DNA of 5,411 bases, from the NCBI GenBank assembly GCA_038232935.1, contig JBBSMX010000199.1:1-5411 (forward strand), read 5' to 3'. Both the position numbers and the translations under genes were made by a program. Numbering within the stretch: the stretch's first letter is position 1; each line of letters opens with the position of its first letter. The stretch is from JBBSMX01 sp038232935. Its GTDB lineage: Bacteria > Bacteroidota > Rhodothermia > Rhodothermales > JANQRZ01. The notes beneath the pieces are model-generated. The model saw nothing but the letters and a program-made list of their open reading frames with translations. It did not search any database and was not told where the DNA came from. Shown here one piece after another: positions 1-5,275 of this stretch.

Positions 1-132
1 CGGCACCTGCGGCGGTATAATGGGATCCCGAAGGCTCATTTCGAGCTGTTCTTGAAGGAATGCGAGTGGCGGTTCAACTACGCTCCGCCGAGTAACTTGC
101 TGAAGACGCTACTGAGCTGGACCGTTATCTAG
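1..132 (+). CDS. IS1595-family (ISXO2-like) transposase, C-terminal 43 residues only
   Basis: This is the 3' end of a DDE-type transposase whose 5' part lies left of the window. Frame 1 is open from the first base and ends in TAG at 130-132. The visible peptide contains R-R-Y-N-G-I-P-K followed by H-F-x-L-F-L-K-E-C-E-W-R-F-N-Y. That is the hallmark end of the ISXO2-like transposase domain, where the E-W-R-F-N block closes the catalytic core. The protein would cut and rejoin the ends of its own element. GC is about 57% here, clearly below the 70% or more of the neighbouring genes, which fits an imported element. The gene reads rightwards towards the lipoprotein, and the hairpin just beyond would stop read-through. 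Family assignment is firm; whether the upstream part is intact cannot be seen. Confidence 0.88.
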   Translation, partial: RHLRRYNGIPKAHFELFLKECEWRFNYAPPSNLLKTLLSWTVI

Positions 133-141
133 GACAGCCCC
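1..141 (+). mobile_element. Right end of an IS1595-family insertion sequence
   Basis: The transposase end is followed within 9 bases by GACAGCCCC (133-141). Read inwards from the end this is GGGGCTGTC, a plausible outer terminal repeat for an IS1595-group element, whose ends usually begin with a run of G. I therefore place the IS boundary at 141 by inference. IS1595 elements usually duplicate 8 bp of target, which would make 142-149 (AAGAGGAA) the candidate duplication. The left end is outside the window, so neither the repeat nor the duplication can be confirmed here. Confidence 0.6.
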
Positions 142-143
142 AA

Positions 144-209
144 GAGGAAAGCGTGCCAGACGCGCCTGGGCCGTTAACGCCCCGCTCCCTCGTCTGGCAC
201 GCTTTTCTC
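144..209 (+). terminator. Strong hairpin, probable Rho-independent terminator
   Basis: Bases 144-162 pair with 191-209. The inner 15 bp (148-162 with 191-205) are a perfect inverted repeat, and the outer 4 bp pair with one G-U. The loop is 28 nt and contains the small palindrome CGTTAACG (172-179). The right arm ends in TTTTCTC, giving a short U tract on the plus strand; the left arm has an A-rich foot, so the hairpin could also work weakly in the other direction. It lies right after the IS boundary and would insulate the lipoprotein gene from transposase transcription. A large loop and only four consecutive T leave room for another role, such as an operator or a mobile palindrome. Confidence 0.6.
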
Positions 210-272
210 ACATCGCCTCTCGGTCGCAACCTCTTCCACCTTCCTCTTCCACCTATGCTTTCTGCTCCATCC

Positions 273-863
273 ATGCCCCGTCTCTACGCCCTCCTCATCC
301 TGGCCCTCGCCCTCCCCTTCACCCTCACGGCCTGCGATAACAACCTCGACGACGGGGTGGGCCTCGATACCACGCCGGCGGTCGGGTGTGAGAGCGCCGA
401 TGCCGTGGTGCTCCCCGCCGGGCCTACGACGACGTTCCTCCGTACGGCCCCCAACGACGAAGCCGACCCCGTTCGGCCCGTACGTCTCGTTGACCTCGGC
501 CTACAGCCCGGCGACCGCTTCCGCGCCGAGCGGCTCGGGGAGTTCCAGTTCCGCAACATCGACCCCGACTCCGTCCGCTACGGCCTCCTCGCCGTCTTCA
601 GCTCCGACGCCACCCTCCTCGACCGGATCGAGCGCGAGCGCGTTCCCGGCGCGATCAGTGCGGGACGGGACTACGTGAGCCCACCGACGCACAGCCGATC
701 CCTCCCGACGGACATCCCCGAGGACTTCGCCGTCTTCGACGTCGACACGCTCACCGTGCCCGAGGGCTCCGTGTACCTCTTCGTCAGCCCCGTCGACGAT
801 TTCTACGCCGACAACCTCGACCAGGACGGCGACCACCGCCTCTGCATCACGCACGTGGAGTAG
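273..863 (+). CDS. Secreted lipoprotein, possible LecA/PA-IL-like beta-sandwich domain
   Basis: From ATG 273 the product is 196 residues. Residues 1-21 form a lipoprotein signal peptide: a positive start (M-P-R), a Leu/Ala-rich core and lipobox L-T-A-C with lipidated Cys21, so the mature protein should be membrane-anchored outside the cytoplasm. The mature part has Cys39 and Cys191, which could form a disulfide, and is rich in Asp. Residues 77-81 read L-Q-P-G-D, followed by beta-rich segments. Near the end comes V-Y-L-F-V-S-P-V-D-D-F-Y-A-D-N and an acidic loop D-N-L-D-Q-D-G-D (180-187). This order resembles the calcium-dependent galactose lectin LecA and related domains, but only loosely; function is unproven. 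ATG 255 in the same frame is an equally legal start (202 residues); the upstream GTG at 153 lies inside the hairpin and is unlikely. No Shine-Dalgarno is visible. The last 17 nt overlap the end of the convergent exporter gene. Confidence 0.8.
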   Translation: MPRLYALLILALALPFTLTACDNNLDDGVGLDTTPAVGCESADAVVLPAGPTTTFLRTAPNDEADPVRPVRLVDLGLQPGDRFRAERLGEFQFRNIDPDSVRYGLLAVFSSDATLLDRIERERVPGAISAGRDYVSPPTHSRSLPTDIPEDFAVFDVDTLTVPEGSVYLFVSPVDDFYADNLDQDGDHRLCITHVE

Positions 864-2202
864 GCCCCGCCTCGGCCTCCGCGGCCACAAACGATTCGTC
901 CGGTTCGAGATCCTCCAGCGCCCCGAGCCGGCGCAGCGACGGCCACACGTACGCGACGCCGACGACGGTGAGGAGCGTCATCACGCCGCCGCCCACCACC
1001 GCGAATACCGTCCCCAGCCAGTGCGCCGCCACGCCGGACTCCAGCTCGCCGATCTCGTTGCTCGTCCCGACGAACACGGCGTTGACGGCGGCGACGCGCC
1101 CGCGCATCGCGTCGGGCGCGAGGAGTTGGAGGACCGTCGAGCGGATGACGACGGAGACGTTGTCCGCTGCGCCGAGCGCGAAGAGGGCCACGAACGAGAG
1201 CGGGTACGAGCGCGACAATCCGAACACAACGGTCGCCACGCCGAAGGCGGCGACGGCGACGAGGAGGACGCGGCCGGCGTGCCGGATCGGCGGGCGCACG
1301 GCGAGCGTCATCGCCATCAGAATCGCCCCGACCGAAGGCATCGCGCGCATCCACCCGAAGCCCGTCGCGCCGACGTGGAGGATGTCGGTGGCGTAGACCG
1401 GCAGCAGCGCCGTCGCCCCGCCGAAGAGGACGGCAACCATGTCGAGCGTGATCGTGGAGAGGATCTTCGGCTGGCGGCGGACGAAGCGCGCGCCTTCGAG
1501 CAGGCTCCGCCACGAGCGCTTTTCCGCCGAGCGCGCCTGCGGCGTGGGCCGGATGAAGACGAGGCAACCCACGAGGATCAGGCTGGAAGCGGCGTCGAAG
1601 AGGTAGACCGGTGCCGGACTCCACGTCGCCAGAAGCGCCCCGCCGAGGAGCGGCCCGACCGTCGCCGAGAGCTGGAACGCCATGCTCCGCCACATCACGG
1701 CATTTGAGAACACGGGCGCGGGGACAAGCCCCGTCACGATCGCCTGCGAGGCGGGCCAGCCGACGGCGCGGAAGACGCCGGTGCCGAGCAGGAAGAGGTA
1801 GACGAGGGCGAGCGGCGCGGCGGTGAACGAGGCCCACGCGAGCCCGAGGCCGCTGAGGGCGAGCCCCGCCTGCGCAATCATAATCAGCGTTCGGCGCGGG
1901 TAGCGATCCGCCGCCGCGCCCGCCGGCAGCGCCAGCAATAACACCGGCACCGCGAGTACGAGCCCGATGAGGCCGAGGCTCAGCGGCTCGCGCGTCCGCT
2001 GGTAGACCTCCCACCCCACCGCCACCGTCCGCATCTGATTCCCCGTGTTGGAGAGCAGACTCCCGGCGAGGTAGAGGAGGTAGCCGGAGTGCCGCAGCGA
2101 CGCGAACGGGTCGTGGCGTGCAGCGGGGACAGCTTTTTGGTGATCGACCTCGGCAGGCGCACCCGGAGCGGCGGGGCGGCGGCCTTCGTCGGGAGCTTCC
2201 AT
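847..2202 (-). CDS. MFS transporter, MFS_3 / EntS-like exporter family
   Basis: The product has 451 residues, the usual size for a 12-helix major facilitator, and should be an inner-membrane proton-driven exporter. After a polar N-terminus of about 38 residues the first helix starts at Y-L-L-Y-L-A-G-S-L-L-S-N-T-G. The MFS motif A loop between helices 2 and 3 is present (G-A-A-A-D-R-Y-P-R-R, 95-104). A central basic loop (about 218-248) separates the two six-helix halves. The second-half block A-P-D-A-M-R-G-R-V-A-A-V-N (362-374), then G-x-S-N-E-I-G-E-L-E-S-G, is typical of the MFS_3 group that includes the enterobactin exporter EntS. The substrate is unknown; no siderophore genes are nearby. 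The start is well bounded, because an in-frame TGA sits eight codons upstream (2227-2229). It lies 138 bp downstream of the SGNH gene on the same strand, so co-transcription is possible but not certain. It ends convergently inside the lipoprotein gene. Confidence 0.9.
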   Translation of the reverse strand: MEAPDEGRRPAAPGAPAEVDHQKAVPAARHDPFASLRHSGYLLYLAGSLLSNTGNQMRTVAVGWEVYQRTREPLSLGLIGLVLAVPVLLLALPAGAAADRYPRRTLIMIAQAGLALSGLGLAWASFTAAPLALVYLFLLGTGVFRAVGWPASQAIVTGLVPAPVFSNAVMWRSMAFQLSATVGPLLGGALLATWSPAPVYLFDAASSLILVGCLVFIRPTPQARSAEKRSWRSLLEGARFVRRQPKILSTITLDMVAVLFGGATALLPVYATDILHVGATGFGWMRAMPSVGAILMAMTLAVRPPIRHAGRVLLVAVAAFGVATVVFGLSRSYPLSFVALFALGAADNVSVVIRSTVLQLLAPDAMRGRVAAVNAVFVGTSNEIGELESGVAAHWLGTVFAVVGGGVMTLLTVVGVAYVWPSLRRLGALEDLEPDESFVAAEAEAGPTPRA

Positions 2203-2340
2203 GCGAGGCAGGATGAAAAGGGCCTCTCACAGACGCCCGATCCCAGCCGGAGTTCGCGCGCCCGCGACGAATCGGCAGCCCCCTCGCTGTTTACTCCGGC
2301 TCGGCGTGCTGCGCGATCAAGTAGGCCCGTGGAGCATCGG
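2203..2340. other. 138-bp gap between SGNH hydrolase and MFS genes
   Basis: No gene is seen here. The only structure noticed is a 9-bp perfect inverted repeat, AGCCGGAGT (2245-2253) with ACTCCGGCT (2293-2301), separated by 39 nt. There is no U tract on either side, so it is a poor terminator. I found no convincing promoter for the MFS gene on the minus strand: no TAnnTTTG box and no well-spaced -35/-10 pair. Whether the MFS gene has its own promoter or reads from the upstream operon stays open. Confidence 0.3.
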
Positions 2341-3066
2341 CTACCCTCCAACGAGCACGGCAGCCGCCACGTCCTGCATGAGCCGCGCCTGCGCGTTCGA
2401 CACCTCGACCTGCGCTCCACCGTCGAGCGTGAGGCGAGCGGGCAGCCCGTCGAGCGGAGCTCCGGTGAGGCCTCCGTAGATCACGAGCGCGGCCAAATAG
2501 GTGCCAGCCTCACTCGGATGGAAGCCGTCCGGGCCGTACAGACTGAGCGCCGGACTCCGCGCCCACGCCGCGAGCCAGGCAGACCCGGCAGGCAACAGGG
2601 TGGCATCCGCTGCGTCGGCGGCGCTCGTATACGATGCGACGACCGCCGGGAAATCGCCGCTGCGCTGGGCGGAGGGCCACACCATGTAGAGGGCTGCCTC
2701 GGTGCCGTGCGCACGGGCTTCCTCGGCAAACCGCATGGCCCACGTCCGCAGGTGCGCCTGATTCTCCGGCAACGACGACGGCCCCTGCTGCATCACCACC
2801 ACGTCCCAGTCACCGGAAGCGAGGGCATCCTGAACCTCGCCGCGCACCCAGTGGTCTTCGAGGGAATAGTTGGGATAGGCGATGGACCGCACGATGATCG
2901 GCCCCCCACCCGCCTCGCCGAACGCGGCCACCACGCCCGGCAGGTCATTCGTGTACGTCAGACTATTGCCGACGAACAGCACCCGGAGCGCCCCGTCCTG
3001 CGTGGGATTGGCGCTCGAACAGGCCATGAGGGCGACGAACCCCAGGAGCCAGGCTGTGCGACGCAT
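2341..3066 (-). CDS. SGNH/GDSL-type hydrolase lipoprotein
   Basis: The product is 241 residues. Residues 1-16 (M-R-R-T-A-W-L-L-G-F-V-A-L-M-A-C) are a short lipoprotein signal with lipobox L-M-A-C and lipidated Cys16. The catalytic domain begins at once: block I is L-F-V-G-N-S-L-T with nucleophile Ser35, and block V is D-G-F-H-P-S-E-A-G with the Asp180/His183 pair. A strand D-V-V-V-M-Q-Q-G-P-S-S sits between them where SGNH esterases carry oxyanion-hole residues. Such enzymes hydrolyse esters, often acetyl groups on polysaccharides or lipid esters; the substrate cannot be read from sequence. The chosen ATG lies just 2 bp after the stop of the T9SS gene (TAA 3069-3071), indicating a shared transcript and probably translational coupling. 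The frame is open further upstream, but that would bury the signal peptide inside the protein. The amber codon in the upstream gene may lower its expression by polarity. Confidence 0.88.
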   Translation of the reverse strand: MRRTAWLLGFVALMACSSANPTQDGALRVLFVGNSLTYTNDLPGVVAAFGEAGGGPIIVRSIAYPNYSLEDHWVRGEVQDALASGDWDVVVMQQGPSSLPENQAHLRTWAMRFAEEARAHGTEAALYMVWPSAQRSGDFPAVVASYTSAADAADATLLPAGSAWLAAWARSPALSLYGPDGFHPSEAGTYLAALVIYGGLTGAPLDGLPARLTLDGGAQVEVSNAQARLMQDVAAAVLVGG

Positions 3067-3068
3067 CG

Positions 3069-4853
3069 TTATAACGGAAGCAGCGAAAGGGTCTGCACGC
3101 GCCGCGTTGTGCCCGCCTCCAGGCTGACCCAGTACACCCCGGCAGCGAGGGCAGGCGGATGCCACGTGAGCGCGTGTGTGCCTGCCCCGAGCGGCGTGTC
3201 CACGAGTCGGGCTACGCGGCGACCGAGCGCGTCGTAGACCGTGAGGCACACGTGACCCGCCACGGCAAGCGTGAAGTGCAGCGAGACGGAATCGCGCGCC
3301 GGATTCGGGTAGACGCTGCCGAAGGTGACTCCGCCTGGCGTGCCCGATGGTTCATTCGAGACGGTGACGCCGCCTTCATAGGGGCCGAGGTCGAGGGCTG
3401 TCCCGAGCACACGGGCGTTGCCGTCGAGGTCTACGGGGACCGCCTCGGCGGTGTCCCCGTCCCCGTCGAGATCGGCGAGGTCAGCGGGGAGATGGGCAGC
3501 ATCCCCGCTGTCGAGAGCGGGCGAGTCGGTACGGAGGTGGAGGTCGCCGTAGTCGTCGTCGGCCGTGCCCCACGTTGCATCGGCCCCGGGCGACGGCATC
3601 CGGGCAAAGCGCGGGTCGGCGTCGAGGACGGCGGTGCCGTCGGCGTAGCCGCCTTCGACCAGGGCGTGGCTCACGTCGAGTCTGGCGTCCTCCTCGTTGA
3701 CGAGTTCGTCCCCATTCTGCCAGAAGATCGCATCGCGCATTATGACCGTGCCGGGATTCCCGTCCTTGTCGCGGTTGCCGAGGCCGTCGGCTCCGCTCGG
3801 GGCCTCGTTCGCCACGAACGTCACGCCGACGAGCGTCGTCGCAGTGCCGTTGTTTTGGAGACCGCCCGCCCCGACCGCATTAACCGCCCCCCCGTTTGCG
3901 GCCGTGTTGCCGACGAAGAGGGCGTTCACGAGGAGCGGCTCGCCGTTCGTGTCGTTCGTCATCCCGCCGCCGTAGTTGGCGGCGGTGTTGCCAAAAAACT
4001 GGACGTTGTAGAGGCGCGGGCTCGTGTCGTCGTAATTGTCCATCCCGCCGGTCCACCCCGCCGAGTGATTCCGCTCGAAGCGGACGTTGACGAGGACGGG
4101 ACTGCTGCCGGACTCGTTCGCCATCCCGCCGGCGAGCTGGCCTGCTTCGTTTTCGAGGAAGACCACGTCGCGCAGCGTCGGGCTGCTGTCGTTGCGATTC
4201 GCCATCCCGCCGGCGACGCTCTCCGAGACGTTCCGCTCGAACCGCACGTCGACGAGGGTCGGGCTGCTGCCCCGGTCGTTGAACATCCCCGCGCCGAAGG
4301 CGGCGAAATTGCTGTCCCCGGCATAGTTGTCGTGGAAGACGACGTGACGGACGGTCGGGCTGCCACCGATGGTGCGCATCCCGCCACCCCGGTTACGGGG
4401 CAGGTTTCCGTCCGCACGGGCGGCCGTGACAGAGAACCCGTCGAGCACGGCCGTCGCGTCGGTGCCGCTGCCGGTGACGACGTGGTAGACGTTGTCCGTA
4501 TCGTTGCCGGGCACGCCGATGTCGCCAGAGAGCGTGGTCGAGTGGGCGACCCAATCGCGCGCGTCGAGGCTCGCCTCGGTGCCGTCGAACCCGCCGTAGA
4601 GCGCCACGCCCGACCGTAGCAGGAAGGTAGCCGCGCGGTCGGTGCCGTCGGTGGGCACGTAGGTGCCCTCGGCGACCCAGATATCGGTGTCCGACTCAGC
4701 GGCAGCGAGGGCGCTCTGGAGGTCGGTAAAGGCGTCGGCCTAGGACGCGCCGGTGGCTGCGCCGGTAGCGTCGGCATCCACGTAGAGCACCTGAGCGAGG
4801 GTGGGAATCGGGAGGAGCGCGAGCGCGGTCAGCGCGTAGAGGAGCCGGAGCAT
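3069..4853 (-). pseudogene. T9SS-exported beta-helix surface protein, interrupted by an amber codon
   Basis: The reading frame spans 595 codons from ATG 4853 to TAA 3069 but contains one in-frame TAG at codon 38 (4740-4742). Residues 1-20 are a Sec signal peptide (core L-T-A-L-A-L-L, cleavage after T-L-A, before Gln21). Then comes V-L-Y-V-D-A-D-A-T-G-A-A-T-G-A-S, the stop, and A-D-A-F-T-D-L-Q-S-A-L. In relatives this stretch reads G-x-S-W-A-D-A, so the likely change is TGG to TAG. After a Y-G-G-F-D-G-T-E-A-S-L-D-A-R-D segment, residues about 155-330 form beta-helix repeats. A choice-of-anchor-like module (S-P-A-L-D-S-G-D through D-L-G-P-Y-E-G-G) follows. Residues 515-594 are the T9SS type A sorting domain, starting Y-P-N-P-A-R-D and ending G-V-Y-W-V-S-L. 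An intact product would be exported through the outer membrane and cell-surface attached or released. A restart at GTG 4658 would lack the signal peptide. Suppression, read-through or a sequencing error remain possible. Confidence 0.88.
3960..4379 (-). repeat. 81-bp (27-residue) beta-helix repeat tract inside the T9SS protein gene
   Basis: Met codons of a G-G-M-x-N turn occur at 3960, 4041, 4122, 4203 and 4284, exactly 81 bp apart, with a sixth at 4377 after a 93-bp unit. Each unit follows G-G-M-x-N-x-x-x-S-S-P-x-L-x-D/N-V-x-F-x-x-N. The DNA of the turn (CATCCCGCC on the plus strand) is almost identical in most copies, while the middle of each unit has diverged. Less regular units continue towards 3720. 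This fits stacked coils of a right-handed parallel beta-helix, as in chlamydial Pmp-like proteins. Confidence 0.85.
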
Positions 4854-5034
4854 GGGCGGTTCAGGGACAGGTGAGGCGGAGTCTCAGGGTACCCCCCGCC
4901 CCGCGTAGCGCGCCTGTTGGTCGGTTGACGGTTTGCCGACGAAATCCTGACGGCGGTCTGTGTCGCGTGCTTTCGCCCTTTCTGCCTACAAGCAGCCGGT
5001 GTAGCTTTTCGCGCCTCCCCTCGCAGCCCTCCCC
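4854..5034. promoter_or_regulatory. Divergent promoter region between T9SS operon and winged-helix regulator
   Basis: These 181 bp separate two divergent genes and must hold both promoters. Visible elements are the palindrome GGGTACCC (4887-4894), a near-direct repeat CGGTTGA/CGGTTTG (4923-4936) and GTCGG...CCGAC arms (4920-4924 and 4936-4940). Any of these could be an operator for the divergent regulator, but none is strong enough to name. I see no Bacteroidota-type promoter box for the minus-strand gene. Confidence 0.45.
4979..5009 (+). promoter_or_regulatory. Candidate Bacteroidota-type promoter for the winged-helix regulator
   Basis: TAGCTTTT at 5002-5009 matches the Bacteroidota -7 box TAnnTTTG at five of six fixed positions. 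TTTC at 4979-4982, 19 nt upstream, resembles the -33 box TTTG. The pair ends 25 bases before ATG 5035. The match is imperfect and the call rests on sequence alone. Confidence 0.35.
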
Positions 5035-5275
5035 ATGCCCGTACCCGCTCGCCTGACCATCGGCCCATGGCTCGTCGACCCGGCGGCCAACGAGCTTGTG
5101 CGCGGTGGCGATGCGGTGCACGTCGAGCCGAAGATGATGGAGGTGCTGACCGTTCTCGCCGCACGGCCGGGCGAGACGGTCCTCCGCGACGACCTGCTGG
5201 AACGGGTCTGGCCCGGCGTCGTGGTGACCGAGGATGCGCTCAGCGGGACGATCTCCAAGCTCCGTCGCGTCCTAG
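5035..5275 (+). pseudogene. Winged-helix (OmpR/PhoB-type) transcription regulator, truncated by an IS5 insertion
   Basis: From ATG 5035 about 80 residues of host coding sequence remain. They form a Trans_reg_C winged-helix domain: an N-terminal beta-hairpin (L-T-I-G-P-W-L-V-D-P-A-A-N-E-L-V-R), then V-E-P-K-M-M-E-V-L-T-V-L-A-A-R-P-G-E, then L-L-E-R-V-W-P-G-V-V-V-T-E-D-A-L, then I-S-K-L-R-R-V-L-G. Normally a wing ending in G-x-G-Y-R-L follows, and in CadC-like or TolB/PD40-type proteins of this phylum a membrane or beta-propeller sensor part comes next. Here the frame passes at CTAG (5272-5275) into IS sequence and continues as nonsense to the window edge. The wing and everything after it are lost, so the protein should not bind DNA properly. 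It is divergent from the T9SS operon, which it may have controlled (inference). No Shine-Dalgarno precedes the start. Confidence 0.85.
5272..5275. other. CTAG target site of the IS5-family insertion
   Basis: The regulator reading frame is normal up to the codons for V-L-G, and recognisable transposase coding sequence of the opposite strand ends at exactly this tetranucleotide. IS5-family elements commonly insert at TA or YTAR sites and duplicate them, so CTAG (or its central TA) is the likely target. The partner copy lies beyond the right edge. Confidence 0.6.

Noticed and set aside
153..272. GTG start at 153 that would lengthen the lipoprotein by 40 residues
   Set aside because: It lies inside the terminator stem and would place the lipoprotein signal peptide internally; ATG 273 (or 255) leaves it at the N-terminus.
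803..2230. A 475-codon minus-strand frame largely overlapping the MFS gene
   Set aside because: Its product is Arg/Pro-rich low-complexity sequence with no hydrophobic helices, a shadow of the GC-rich MFS gene, whose own frame has clear MFS motifs.
2245..2301. 9-bp inverted repeat as a terminator after the SGNH gene
   Set aside because: The loop is 39 nt and there is no T tract on either side, so it is too weak to call.
3159..4619. A 486-codon plus-strand frame opposite the T9SS gene
   Set aside because: The length is explained by GC-rich codon bias on the other strand; it has no recognisable domain, and the antisense frame has signal peptide, repeats and sorting domain.
4658..4660. Restart at a GTG (first base 4660 side, codon 66) giving a 529-residue protein as the true gene
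   Set aside because: The conserved coding sequence continues in frame upstream to a perfect signal peptide at 4853, so the gene starts there and is interrupted; a restart product would not be exported.
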